NCBI GenBank assembly: GCA_049289035.1
Contig: JBAQIV010000022.1
Span: 18,071 to 82,070 of the forward strand
Direction: 5' to 3'
DNA length: 64,000 bases
DNA from: JAPUDQ01 sp049289035
Lineage (GTDB): Bacteria > Patescibacteriota > Saccharimonadia > Saccharimonadales > Saccharimonadaceae
Shown: in pieces, positions 33,639 through 42,472 of the stretch
Layout of the letters: each line of letters opens with the position of its first letter
Position numbering within the stretch: position 1 is the stretch's first letter
Translations under genes and position numbers: made by a program
The notes under the pieces: generated by a model
Told to the model about the DNA's origin: nothing
Seen by the model: the letters and a program-made list of their open reading frames with translations, nothing else
The model's database searches: none

Positions 33639-34865
33639 ATGAAAATGTCACAGTTGTTTACGAAGACGCTTCGCGAGGCGCCAGCCGATGAAGTAGCCAA
33701 AAACGCGCAGCTCCTCATACGGGCAGGCTTTGTCTATAAAGAGATGGCGGGGGCCTATGCGTATTTGCCACTAGGTCTACGCGTCATTGACAAGATAAAA
33801 CAAATTGTCCGTGAAGAGATGAACGCGATCGACAGCAATGAGCTCATTATGACGGGCCTACAGCGCAAAGAAGTCTGGGAAAAAACCGGACGCTGGAGTG
33901 ATGAAACAGTTGACGTGTGGTTTAAATCGCAATTGCAAGACGGTACAGAAGTTGGGTTTGGCTGGAGCCACGAAGAACCAATTGTCGAAATGATGAAGCA
34001 TTACATACATAGTTACAAAGACCTGCCGGTGAGTTTGTACCAATTCCAGACAAAGCTTCGTAACGAACTGCGTGCCAAAAGTGGCATTATGCGTGGGCGT
34101 GAATTTGTCATGAAAGATATGTATAGTTTTCATGCGAGCAAAGAAGACTTGGAAAACTATTACCAGAAAACAATCGACGCGTATATGAAGGTGTATGAAC
34201 GCCTCGGTATCGGACAGGACACGTATGTGACATTTGCTAGTGGTGGGGCATTTACTAAATTTAGCCACGAGTTTCAGACAGTCTGTGACGCTGGTGAAGA
34301 TGTAATCTATCTGCACCGCGAGAAAAACATTGCTGTTAACGAAGAGGTGATCGATGATGCCGTCAAAGAACTCGGTATTGCACGCGACGAACTCGAACCA
34401 GTCAAGACTGCTGAAAGTGGCAATATCTTTAACTTTGGGACACAAAAAACTGATGAGATGGCACTGTACTATACTGACCGAGACGGCACAAAACAGTCAC
34501 TTTGGATCGGTAGTTATGGCATAGGGATTACGCGGGCTATGGGCGTGATTGTCGAGAAGTTTGCTGACGAACACGGACTAGTCTGGCCGGATGCGGTAGC
34601 ACCATTTCGGGTTCATCTGGTGCAGATTGGTGACGTTACAGACGTGGCGCAAAGATTATACGATGAGCTGCAATCAAAAGGTATCGAGGTGCTATGGGAC
34701 GACCGCGACGAACGAGTGGGGGCAAAATTTGCTGACGCTGATCTCATAGGTATACCACACCGCGTGGTGGTAAGCGAGAAAAACGCTGGAAAGTTTGAGT
34801 ACAAAAAACGCACCGAAACGACCGCTGCTATATTGACCCGTGACGAGCTATTTGCTAAGCTATAA
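33639..34865 (+). CDS. proS: Prolyl-tRNA synthetase (short, no editing insertion)
   Basis: Charges tRNA-Pro. At 408 aa it lacks the YbaK-like editing insertion of the 570-aa E. coli type. Class II motifs are seen: motif 1 around YAYLPLGLRV, motif 2 LRNELRAKSGIMRGREFVMKDMYSFH, motif 3 WIGSYGIGITRAMG, then the anticodon-binding domain (about 315-408). A separate editing protein would be needed to clear Ala-tRNA-Pro. TATAGT lies eight bases before the ATG with no ribosome binding site. Confidence 0.95.
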   Translation: MKMSQLFTKTLREAPADEVAKNAQLLIRAGFVYKEMAGAYAYLPLGLRVIDKIKQIVREEMNAIDSNELIMTGLQRKEVWEKTGRWSDETVDVWFKSQLQDGTEVGFGWSHEEPIVEMMKHYIHSYKDLPVSLYQFQTKLRNELRAKSGIMRGREFVMKDMYSFHASKEDLENYYQKTIDAYMKVYERLGIGQDTYVTFASGGAFTKFSHEFQTVCDAGEDVIYLHREKNIAVNEEVIDDAVKELGIARDELEPVKTAESGNIFNFGTQKTDEMALYYTDRDGTKQSLWIGSYGIGITRAMGVIVEKFADEHGLVWPDAVAPFRVHLVQIGDVTDVAQRLYDELQSKGIEVLWDDRDERVGAKFADADLIGIPHRVVVSEKNAGKFEYKKRTETTAAILTRDELFAKL

Positions 34866-34968
34866 CCACTGTTTGAGTGAGGGGCATTCCAGTCATCAGT
34901 TGTTTTAGAGCGGCACGCCACAGAGCGGGCCGTTTGTAAGGTAAAAGCAAGAAAGAGTAAGAAGTAGT

Positions 34969-35421
34969 ATGAAGAAAACGTATCATATAACCGTCGAGGG
35001 TAAAGCTGAGCTAGAAGCTGAGCTAGAAGAACTTAAGGGGCGTCGTGGCGCTATTGCCGAAAAGATAGCCAACGCGCGTGATTATGGCGACCTCAGTGAA
35101 AATGCCGAATACGACAGTGCTCGCGAAGAGCAGGGACTGGTCGAGAGCCGCGTCTCTGAGATAGAAGATATTTTGCAAAACGCTGACATCATTAAACCGA
35201 CCAAAAGTAGCACGATCAAGGTCGGTAGCACAGTGGTGCTTAAAAATGGCAAAGAAGTAACCTATCGTATTGTCGGTCCGGTTGAAGCCGACCCGCTCGA
35301 GGGCAAGATCAGCAATGAATCGCCAATCGGCAGTGCGCTGATGGGCCATAGCGTTGGCGACGCCGTGACAATCACGACGCCAAAAGGTGAGACGACCTAC
35401 CACGTCAAAGAAGTGCGTTAG
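34969..35421 (+). CDS. greA: Transcription elongation factor GreA
   Basis: 150 aa. An N-terminal coiled coil carries the acidic tip in RDYGDLSENAEYDSAREEQ, whose DxxENxEY residues stimulate cleavage of backtracked RNA in RNA polymerase. The C-terminal FKBP-like domain ends in GETTYHVKEV. It stands alone with a clear terminator behind it. The 104 bases before it hold no gene. Confidence 0.95.
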   Translation: MKKTYHITVEGKAELEAELEELKGRRGAIAEKIANARDYGDLSENAEYDSAREEQGLVESRVSEIEDILQNADIIKPTKSSTIKVGSTVVLKNGKEVTYRIVGPVEADPLEGKISNESPIGSALMGHSVGDAVTITTPKGETTYHVKEVR

Positions 35422-35439
35422 AATCTTTCGTATTTATAG

Positions 35440-35469
35440 AAAACAGAGGTGTTATTACGCCTCTGTTTT
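35440..35469 (+). terminator. Intrinsic terminator of greA
   Basis: AAACAGAGG(TG) pairs with (CG)CCTCTGTTT around TTATTA and is followed by T4. It directly abuts the lysS promoter TATACT at 35472. Confidence 0.85.
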
Positions 35470-35471
35470 GG

Positions 35472-35477
35472 TATACT
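35472..35477 (+). promoter_or_regulatory. Extended -10 box of lysS
   Basis: TGG-TATACT overlaps the tail of the greA terminator and lies ten bases before the lysS ATG at 35488. Confidence 0.5.
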
Positions 35478-35487
35478 AGAGGTAATT

Positions 35488-37017
35488 ATGGCAACACTCA
35501 AAGAATTGCGCGATGAGCGCGTGCGAAAACTTGAAGAGCTGAAGGCGCTCGGGGTCAACCCGTACCCGGCTGATGCTCATCGAACTCATGACATAGAAAC
35601 CATCCACCAGCAGTTTGCAGAGCTGGAAGGTGGCGATGTCACGGTGGTTGGGCGAATTGTGTCGATTCGTAAGTTTGGTAAGCTAGCATTTATCGTCATT
35701 AAAGACCATGGCGGCATGACGTTGCAGCTGTTTATACGGGCCGAAGAGTCGCCTATGCCAGCCGATCGCTTGAAGAGTCAGTTGTCGCTACCAGGTGAGA
35801 TTGGACTGCTTGACAGCGGTGATTTTGTCGAAGCGACAGGCCAGGTCATGAAGACACAAACCGGCGAAGAGTCGGTGCATGTGCAGAGTTTTCGCCTACT
35901 GACGAAGAGCCTTCGGCCCATGCCAACCGCCCAAGACGGTTTCACCGACAAAGAGCAGCGACTGCGTCGCCGCTATGTCGATATGAATGTGAACGACGAT
36001 GTGCGTCAGCGGTTTATTCGTCGTAGCAAGTTTTGGCGCGCGACGCGTGAGTTTTTGCTTGGCGAAGGATTTATAGAGATCAACAATGCTGTGCTTGAAA
36101 ACACGGCTGGCGGGGCCGATGCCAATCCGTTTGTGACGCACATGGACGCGCTTGATCAAGACTTTTACTTGCGCATCAGTCACGAATTGCCGCTCAAGCG
36201 GCTGCTGGTAGCGGGCTTTGAAAAAGTTTTTGACATCGGTCCACGCTTTCGCAACGAAAATTACACCGAGGAACATTTGCCCGAGCACAACGCCATGGAG
36301 TGGTACTGGGCCTACGCTGACTGGGAGAAAGGCATGGAGTTGACCGAGCGCATGATTCGTTTTGTCTGCGATGCGACATGGGGCAGGCGGGAGTTTACGC
36401 TTGCCGATGGTCAAGCCGTCGATTTTGGGGCGGACGGGACACATTGGCCGCGGATTAGCTTTGTCGAAGTATTGCGCGACCAATATAACATCGATGTATT
36501 TATTTCAAGCATGGAAGATATTAAAGCTAAACTGCTCGAGCACACGCTCGAAGTTGAAAAAGCCGACAATCGCATACGCAGCCTTGATAAACTCTGGAAA
36601 AAGTATCGCAAAACCCTGGCTGGCCCAGCATTTTTAGTCGACATACCAGTGTTTATGCAACCTTTGGCCAAAGTGCAGCGGGGCAATGACCAACTCACCG
36701 AACAATTCAACTTGGTTTTTGGCGGCTCAGAAATGTGCAAAGCCTTTAGCGAACTAAACGATCCCGTAGATCAGCTTGGTCGCTTTATGGAACAGCAAGC
36801 TCTGCGTGACGCGGGCGACGATGAAGCGCAAATGCTCGATATAGACTACGTGGAGGCGCTCGAATACGGCATGCCGCCCGCCTGTGGTCTTGGCTATTCC
36901 GAGCGCGTTTTTTGGTCACTTGAAGGCGTCACCGCCCGCGAAGGTGTGCCATTCCCGCAGTTACGTCGTGAAATCGATGATGTCACCCGCGGGATTTATC
37001 CAGAAATTAAACTCTAA
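35488..37017 (+). CDS. lysS: Lysyl-tRNA synthetase (class II)
   Basis: 509 aa. An OB-fold anticodon domain (about 55-160, VVGRIVSIRKFGKLAFIVIKD) is followed by the class II core with motif 2 FRNENYTEEHLPEHNAMEWYW and motif 3 near GLGYSERVFWSLEG. The ATG at 35488 is preferred over the in-frame upstream codon because the promoter and terminator occupy the sequence before it. It is the last core gene before the accessory island. Confidence 0.95.
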   Translation: MATLKELRDERVRKLEELKALGVNPYPADAHRTHDIETIHQQFAELEGGDVTVVGRIVSIRKFGKLAFIVIKDHGGMTLQLFIRAEESPMPADRLKSQLSLPGEIGLLDSGDFVEATGQVMKTQTGEESVHVQSFRLLTKSLRPMPTAQDGFTDKEQRLRRRYVDMNVNDDVRQRFIRRSKFWRATREFLLGEGFIEINNAVLENTAGGADANPFVTHMDALDQDFYLRISHELPLKRLLVAGFEKVFDIGPRFRNENYTEEHLPEHNAMEWYWAYADWEKGMELTERMIRFVCDATWGRREFTLADGQAVDFGADGTHWPRISFVEVLRDQYNIDVFISSMEDIKAKLLEHTLEVEKADNRIRSLDKLWKKYRKTLAGPAFLVDIPVFMQPLAKVQRGNDQLTEQFNLVFGGSEMCKAFSELNDPVDQLGRFMEQQALRDAGDDEAQMLDIDYVEALEYGMPPACGLGYSERVFWSLEGVTAREGVPFPQLRREIDDVTRGIYPEIKL

Positions 37018-37022
37018 ATCAT

Positions 37023-37727
37023 ATGGAATTATCTGCAGAAGAACGGATTGAGTCGCAGAAAGCCGTTGACTGGATAAAAAGCAATATCAATGACATATTT
37101 CTCGATATGGTTAGAGATGTAGACTATGCGAGCGTGTCGTTGCCCGTAGCTCTATTTATGGCCGGCACGCCAGGAGCTGGAAAGACAGAGATCTCAAAGC
37201 TGCTACTTCAAAATTTTGAAAAACAACCATTGCGTATTGATGCTGATGATTTTAGGTGCAAAATTCCTGGTTATGACGGGACAAATGCCTATGTGTTTCA
37301 AAATGCTGCGACCATTGCTGTTCAAAAAGTACTCGATCGAGCATTCGCAAAAAATATCCCCTTTGTTTTGGACGGAACATTTGGTTATGCGAATTCCCTT
37401 ATGAATATCAAGCGTGCAATACGTCATAACTATAAACCTGAAATAGTTTTCGTCTATCAAGAACCGGAGCAGGCATGGTATTTTACAAAAATACGCGAAA
37501 AAGCCGAGGGACGCGTTGTTCCTGCAACAGTTTTTATAGAGGCCTATCTCAAGTCAAAGCAAAATGTTCGCAGTGTTAAGGATGAGTTTGGTGATGCTGT
37601 TGAAGTCACACTTGTGATAAAAAATATTAATGCAGATGACGAGAAAGTGATAGCAGATATCAGAGAGATTGAACCATATTTAGAAAAAAGTTATAATGAA
37701 GATGAATTGAAAGGGCTACTATCATGA
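37023..37727 (+). CDS. Zeta-toxin-like P-loop kinase
   Basis: 234 aa. Walker A GTPGAGKTE (48-56), RIDADDFR with the acidic residue that positions substrate, VLDGTF, and an Arg-rich REKAEGRVVP lid match zeta/PezT-type kinases, which phosphorylate UDP-N-acetylglucosamine and block wall synthesis. Base composition is clearly more AT-rich than lysS or secA, suggesting acquisition. It begins six bases after lysS and its stop overlaps the ATG of a 59-aa gene that could encode an antitoxin. Confidence 0.75.
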   Translation: MELSAEERIESQKAVDWIKSNINDIFLDMVRDVDYASVSLPVALFMAGTPGAGKTEISKLLLQNFEKQPLRIDADDFRCKIPGYDGTNAYVFQNAATIAVQKVLDRAFAKNIPFVLDGTFGYANSLMNIKRAIRHNYKPEIVFVYQEPEQAWYFTKIREKAEGRVVPATVFIEAYLKSKQNVRSVKDEFGDAVEVTLVIKNINADDEKVIADIREIEPYLEKSYNEDELKGLLS

Positions 37728-37903
37728 TAGATGCAGTTGTCGCAAGGATATATGAGTTTCAGATATTTCATTTTCGACAAGCTGATTACTCAGCATTTTT
37801 TCGTGATGCTCCTAAACAAGATAAGGTGGCCTTACTCAAAAAAGCAGCCAAAGTTGCAAAATACGAACAGCGAAAAATTCTTAAATTAGTCGAGAATAAG
37901 TAG
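37724..37903 (+). CDS. Small partner of the zeta-like kinase (59 aa), possible antitoxin
   Basis: The ATG overlaps the kinase stop (ATGA), and the frame runs 59 codons to TAG. The product (starts MIDAVVARIYEF) is basic and helical with a Lys-rich second half (LLKKAAKVAKYEQRKIL). I do not recognise it; it is not the classical epsilon antitoxin by sequence, but size and coupling fit an antitoxin or regulator. It is AT-rich like the kinase. Confidence 0.6.
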   Translation: MIDAVVARIYEFQIFHFRQADYSAFFRDAPKQDKVALLKKAAKVAKYEQRKILKLVENK

Positions 37904-37927
37904 CTATATGCTTACAAGGATACAGTA

Positions 37928-40501
37928 ATGATCCGTGTAATCAAAACTAAACGCTCGCTGACCAAAGCTTCACAACAGAGATTTATCAGAAAGCTAGACG
38001 ATGCTGTCAACGAAAAGGATGTCGAAAATGCCTATCGAGCAGTACTATCAGAGTACTATGACTCACGGACGACGAGCCCGCACGGCTGTGACGGATACAT
38101 CGAGCTCAACCAAACCTCGCTGCTAGGCGAAGATATGCGGCTATTACTCGAGGCCAAATACGGTCTTGATCTCACGAAGCCAAATGAAAGAGCCAAGATA
38201 ATCGCGCAGAGTATCTATTATCTCAAGAAATTTCAGGCAACGGGCGTGTCAATGCCCAATGTCGTGATGGGCGGTGACGAAAACCAGATGTTTACTATCT
38301 ATGTACCCAACCTGGCACAATATCTAGATCGCGATTATGACTGGTCAATTGCGCCGAGCGATGCCTGGAGGCTCAACAGCGAGATGTATCTTGAGCTAAT
38401 CGATGACCCTAACCTCAATGCCTACGTATTTGACATACATTCAAGCGCATTTGATATGAATCAAGTATTTCAGTCGATCGATGTCTTGGCCCAGCAAAAG
38501 GGTGAATTCATAAAACTGCGTGTCACCGAGCAAAACCTACGTTTGGTGTTTGACGAATTTGTTAGACTCGTTTTTGGCGAGACTGACTGGTTGACGGGCA
38601 TGCGTAAAATCGGTGCCGATGAATCGGTCTCAATATTTGTCCGATCTATCTTGGCTGATCCTGAGACGTATATTGTGCCAACCAAGAAAAATATATTACA
38701 CCTCGGCAACGGCAAAGAAGTACGTATAAATGCTAGTAATTATTTTGCATTTTTCTCGCGCTATGATCGCAACTATACCGCGCGCGAGATTGACACGATT
38801 ACTGCTATAGCCGACCAACTTATCGAGGAAGTCAAACGGCGATTTCACGGTGATTTCTGGACACCGACTATTTGGGCTGATCGCGCCATACAGATGATAA
38901 CTGATGACCTGGGCGATGACTGGCGTGATCGCTATGTCGTGTGGGATCCGGCTGCTGGTACCAAAAACCTGACGCGTGACTACCGGTTTAAAAACCTATT
39001 TAGTTCGACGATACATCAGTCTGAGATCGATATGAGTCGCCAATACAACCAAGAAGCGACTAGTTTTCAATATGATTTCCTCAACGACGATATCGATGTC
39101 TGTCCCGACAGTGATCCACGTCTACTCAAGATGCCACTAGAACTATTTACAGCTCTCAAAAACAACGAACCCATCGTATTTTATACCAATCCACCGTACG
39201 GGCAAGCGACCAATGCTGGGGTCCAAAGTAAGACGGGTATAGCTGCGACGAAGATTGGGGAGATCATGAATCGCCTCGAATATCGTAAGGCATCAGCAGA
39301 GCTATATACCCAATTCTTCTTTCGGGTCCAGAAACTCGTCAGGGATTTTGGCCTCACAGACGCGAGGATATTTTTCTTTAGCAAAGTTTTCCAGATAAGT
39401 CCGGTTTACTATACGTTCGTCGATGAATTCTTTGATCAATTTGATTTCAAAGATGGATTTTTGATCAATGCAGGAGAGTTTCAAGGAACAAGCAGCGTAT
39501 GGGGTATAGTGTTTTCGCATTTTGCATTGAAGACATCGCAGAGTAGGCAGCATGAATTTGAGTATTCAATAGAGTTTGCTGGTGTAAACGGTATTGAAAA
39601 AAACGGTACGCATGTTGTTCGAAGAATAAACAAAGGCGACTCTATCAAAGACTGGTTGTATGAGATCGAACTTCCAAAAACTGAGTACAATGACGGTAAG
39701 TATCCTAGGACAAGCGGCGGGGTTGGTTTATCGTCTAGCCAATCGATGACCGGCACGTACCGATCAGGATCGTTTGGGCTCATTCAGTTTAATAGCCCCA
39801 ATGTACAGCACTCAGACAAGTATCTGTCGCTCAATGGAAGTATGATAGGTCTCGGCAATACGGGTAGGTGCATTACGCCAGATAATTTTGAGCGAGCTTG
39901 TACGATGTTCTCTGCAGTAAAGTCTACGCGGCCTGATGCAAGCTGGGTTAATGATAAAGATGTATTTCGGCGGCCGTCTGACGAGTTTCAGTCGAGCGAT
40001 GACTGGCGTGAATTTGTCCATGACTGTGTTGTGCTTGCGCTGTTTCACCGAGCGTCATACCAGACATCACTACGCGGTTTTGAGTACAATGGTGAACTGT
40101 ACGATGTCGCCAACGAGTGGTTTTATATGAGTCGCGACGAGATCGTTGAACTGGCGGAGAAACACCACCTCAATGGCGTTGTCTACGATGCACGTTCGAG
40201 TGACGATAGGCTTGTCTATAAGTATCTACTGGGAAAACACTTGAGCGACGAGGCAAGGGCACTCCTTGAAGCCGGGCGACGACTAACTCGCCAGACATTT
40301 GCGAGACGTGAAATGGTACATATCGAGCACCCCGAATGGCACCTTATGACCTGGGACGCCGGCTATTACCAGGTGTACAAGATTACGACGCAGTATAGTG
40401 ATGAGTTTGGTGGCGTCATGAGCGAACTCTCAGATGCTCGCGGCAGACTGGAGACAAAAATCCGCGAGCAGGTATATCGAGACGGTATTCTCAATACATA
40501 A
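37928..40501 (+). CDS. Type IIG-like restriction-modification enzyme (N6-adenine methyltransferase fused to a nuclease-like N-terminus)
   Basis: 857 aa. Near the N-terminus, GCDGYIEL (D55) followed by RLLLEAKYG (E75, K77) has the D...ExK layout of a PD-(D/E)XK nuclease. The methyltransferase core has motif I DPAAGT (from D340) and the catalytic motif IV NPPY (421-424). The C-terminal third probably recognises DNA. One-protein restriction and methylation is the type IIG plan; an orphan or phage-defence methyltransferase is the alternative. No separate specificity or restriction gene is adjacent. It lies between two toxin-antitoxin-like modules. Confidence 0.78.
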   Translation: MIRVIKTKRSLTKASQQRFIRKLDDAVNEKDVENAYRAVLSEYYDSRTTSPHGCDGYIELNQTSLLGEDMRLLLEAKYGLDLTKPNERAKIIAQSIYYLKKFQATGVSMPNVVMGGDENQMFTIYVPNLAQYLDRDYDWSIAPSDAWRLNSEMYLELIDDPNLNAYVFDIHSSAFDMNQVFQSIDVLAQQKGEFIKLRVTEQNLRLVFDEFVRLVFGETDWLTGMRKIGADESVSIFVRSILADPETYIVPTKKNILHLGNGKEVRINASNYFAFFSRYDRNYTAREIDTITAIADQLIEEVKRRFHGDFWTPTIWADRAIQMITDDLGDDWRDRYVVWDPAAGTKNLTRDYRFKNLFSSTIHQSEIDMSRQYNQEATSFQYDFLNDDIDVCPDSDPRLLKMPLELFTALKNNEPIVFYTNPPYGQATNAGVQSKTGIAATKIGEIMNRLEYRKASAELYTQFFFRVQKLVRDFGLTDARIFFFSKVFQISPVYYTFVDEFFDQFDFKDGFLINAGEFQGTSSVWGIVFSHFALKTSQSRQHEFEYSIEFAGVNGIEKNGTHVVRRINKGDSIKDWLYEIELPKTEYNDGKYPRTSGGVGLSSSQSMTGTYRSGSFGLIQFNSPNVQHSDKYLSLNGSMIGLGNTGRCITPDNFERACTMFSAVKSTRPDASWVNDKDVFRRPSDEFQSSDDWREFVHDCVVLALFHRASYQTSLRGFEYNGELYDVANEWFYMSRDEIVELAEKHHLNGVVYDARSSDDRLVYKYLLGKHLSDEARALLEAGRRLTRQTFARREMVHIEHPEWHLMTWDAGYYQVYKITTQYSDEFGGVMSELSDARGRLETKIREQVYRDGILNT

Positions 40502-40528
40502 CTAAAGGATCAGATAAGTTATATTATA

Positions 40529-40650
40529 CCTGAGTCTCAGAACCTCCTTCTCGGAGTAGTTGGCCGTATCGGCCAGCCCCTGCTAAGGCTGGTGCTAATC
40601 AGTTGGCAAGCAGGGGCAGTTGCTCCGAGAAGGATATTTTCAGACTTAGG
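40529..40650. ncRNA. Structured element copy 2 (novel candidate RNA or DNA element)
   Basis: Outer stems CCTGAGTCT/AGACTTAGG (40529-40537, 40642-40650) and CCTTCTCGGAG/CTCCGAGAAGG (40546-40556, 40623-40633) enclose a TGGCCG/CGGCCA hairpin (40561-40575) and a 9-bp stem GCCCCTGCT/AGCAGGGGC (40576-40584, 40609-40617) with a 24-base loop. Loop and flanking motifs match the copy at 25937-26069. In the 9-bp stem, two C-G or G-C pairs have become T-A in both strands together. It sits after the type IIG gene and before the vapB promoter. Confidence 0.55.
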
Positions 40651-40660
40651 TTATTATATA

Positions 40661-40697
40661 TTGACATATGCATTACTTTTTGCTAAATTTAATGCAT
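40661..40697 (+). promoter_or_regulatory. vapBC promoter and operator
   Basis: TTGACA (40661-40666), 17-base spacer, TAAATT (40684-40689), then six bases to the ATG. A perfect 8-bp inverted repeat, ATGCATTA (40668-40675) and TAATGCAT (40690-40697), brackets the -10 box and reaches the start codon; this is where a VapB/VapC complex would bind to repress. Confidence 0.65.
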
Positions 40698-40983
40698 GAA
40701 TACTATTAGCATTACTTCTCAGGGACAAATTACGATACCTGCCAAAGTACGCAAGGCATGGGGTATCTCGGGTGCGAGCGAGTTACGTATCAACTTTGAC
40801 CAAAAGACACGTCGATTGACAGTGGAAAAACCACTGAGCGTGGAGGACTTCTTGGCAATTACCGAGCCAATTATGAAAAAACTTCCGAAAAATAATAAGC
40901 CGATTCCTGCCGATAAAATTCATGAATTTTATGAAACCCATCGTGCGAAAGAAATCGTCGAGCGAATGCGCGAATCGCTATGA
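40696..40983 (+). CDS. vapB: VapB-type antitoxin, AbrB/MazE DNA-binding domain
   Basis: 95 aa. The N-terminal ISITSQGQITIPAKVRKAWGI is a swapped-hairpin AbrB fold that binds DNA; the C-terminal half (about 50-95) is an acidic/basic helical tail that would wrap the toxin. It overlaps the PIN-domain toxin gene by four bases (ATGA) and has its own operator, the normal autoregulated toxin-antitoxin arrangement. Confidence 0.88.
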   Translation: MNTISITSQGQITIPAKVRKAWGISGASELRINFDQKTRRLTVEKPLSVEDFLAITEPIMKKLPKNNKPIPADKIHEFYETHRAKEIVERMRESL

Positions 40984-41372
40984 GTGGGTCATTAGACACA
41001 TCTGTGCTACTGAGAGCGTTGGTGCGTGATGAACCGGTGCAGACGAAACAAGCGCTTGGGATTATCAGGGATACACAGTCTCAGCTGGCAGTTGCTGATG
41101 TTGCATTTGTTGAAGCAGCGCACGTCATGCAGTGGTATTATCATATATCGCGGTCTGATATCTGTAATCTTATCACTCAGTTTATACGCCTTGAGGTGAT
41201 AAACTGCAACCGCTTAATGCTTGATGCGGCTATGGCGATCTACGTGGATCATCCATCACTCAGCTTTGAAGACTGCTGCCTGGCGGTCTATGCCGAACTC
41301 AATGATGCTGTGCCGCTTTATACGTTTGACAAGAAACTAGCGGCACAAACCACGCAGGCACAATTGATCTAG
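40980..41372 (+). CDS. vapC: VapC-type PIN-domain toxin ribonuclease
   Basis: 130 aa. PIN-domain acidic residues are visible: D6 in SLDTSVLL, an internal Glu in FVEAAHVM, LSFEDCCLAV, and D in YTFDKKL. VapC toxins cut tRNA or rRNA when freed from VapB. It is the second gene of the pair, followed by an intrinsic terminator. Confidence 0.88.
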   Translation: MSGSLDTSVLLRALVRDEPVQTKQALGIIRDTQSQLAVADVAFVEAAHVMQWYYHISRSDICNLITQFIRLEVINCNRLMLDAAMAIYVDHPSLSFEDCCLAVYAELNDAVPLYTFDKKLAAQTTQAQLI

Positions 41373-41391
41373 CTGCCTAAGCGGCTTTTTT
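41372..41391 (+). terminator. Terminator of vapBC
   Basis: GCTGC/GCGGC (one G-T pair) around CTAA is followed by six T. It overlaps the stop codon of the convergent gene, whose last codons (Lys-Lys-Ala-Ala) are built from the same bases. Confidence 0.65.
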
Positions 41392-42372
41392 GTTGAGGAC
41401 GTCGATCAGGTCATTGGCGGCATCTTTGACGTCAATTTCATCCATTGCTTTACCGAGGTCTGTTTGGAACTTTTGTGAGGTCGTACGGATGTCGCTTAGT
41501 ACGGTACCGAATTTACTTTGGGCGCTCGACAGACCTGTCGCGTTCTTCGCTTTGGCTGCCGTGACCATGTCAGCGACAACTGCGCGGAGGTCGGCATAGT
41601 GGGTTGACATGGAAGCGCCAAATGCGGCCATTTGAGCGTTAGGTACTTTTGCCAAGGTCTTTAGGCTGTCGGTGCAGCCGCTGACAGATTCGTCATAGTA
41701 CTGCAGCATCGTGTCTGGTGTAGATTTTGACAGTGTGCTGGTGTCGACACGTGAGCATTCGTTGCTGGTGGTCGTGAGTGCGTCGGTTGAGTCGATAAAC
41801 TGGTCCATAAATGCAATAAATTTGTCGTTTTTGTTCATAAACGTATCGTATGCCTTTTTGACGTCGCCGTCGCGGTAAACTTTGCTACTTTTTATCTTCA
41901 TAGTAGCCGCCTGATAGTCCATGAGGGCAGTCTGGACTGTCTCGGGGCCGGCCGTGGAACTGCTGGAGCCAGACACATCCATGAGGTTTGACACTTCGCT
42001 ACCTAGCTTGGAGTATTTTGTATGAATATCTTCCATGTAGGTTTTGGCTTGCTGATAATCTTGCTTCGACGGGCCAGAAAACATTGTAAGGTACAGCACG
42101 ACACCAACGAGGGCAACAACACCGACGACTGCGCCAATGATAAGCGGTAATTTTTTCGATGATGGCGAAGCGGGCGACGGCATAGGTGAGCTATTGAAGC
42201 CAGGCTGTGGTCCGATGGGTGTTTGTTGGGGAAACGGTTGCGGCGTAGGTTGTGGCTGGGCTGGCTGCTGCATAGGCATGGGCGATGGCGCGGGTTGAGC
42301 TATTGGGGTCGGGCCAGTGTATGGTTGAGGCTGCGACGGCTGAGTGGGTGACGGTTGATTTTGAGGCTCCAT
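41377..42372 (-). CDS. Hypothetical single-pass membrane protein with Pro/Gln-rich N-terminus
   Basis: 331 aa. Residues 1-72 are a disordered cytoplasmic Pro/Gln repeat region, 73-94 one membrane span, and about 100-331 an extracytoplasmic helical domain with two Cys (C205, C231 by approximate count) that may pair. This layout is common in Saccharibacteria-like genomes, but the function is unknown. AAAGGAG lies 11 bases before the ATG. Confidence 0.75.
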   Translation of the reverse strand: MEPQNQPSPTQPSQPQPYTGPTPIAQPAPSPMPMQQPAQPQPTPQPFPQQTPIGPQPGFNSSPMPSPASPSSKKLPLIIGAVVGVVALVGVVLYLTMFSGPSKQDYQQAKTYMEDIHTKYSKLGSEVSNLMDVSGSSSSTAGPETVQTALMDYQAATMKIKSSKVYRDGDVKKAYDTFMNKNDKFIAFMDQFIDSTDALTTTSNECSRVDTSTLSKSTPDTMLQYYDESVSGCTDSLKTLAKVPNAQMAAFGASMSTHYADLRAVVADMVTAAKAKNATGLSSAQSKFGTVLSDIRTTSQKFQTDLGKAMDEIDVKDAANDLIDVLNKKAA

Positions 42373-42472
42373 ACGGTAAGTAGCTCCTTTATCTTTGATT
42401 GTGCTAATGGTAGTAGTGTACGAAATTTTGCTGCAGTTGTAAACATAAGCAGTCGATGGTACTATTGCTCAT

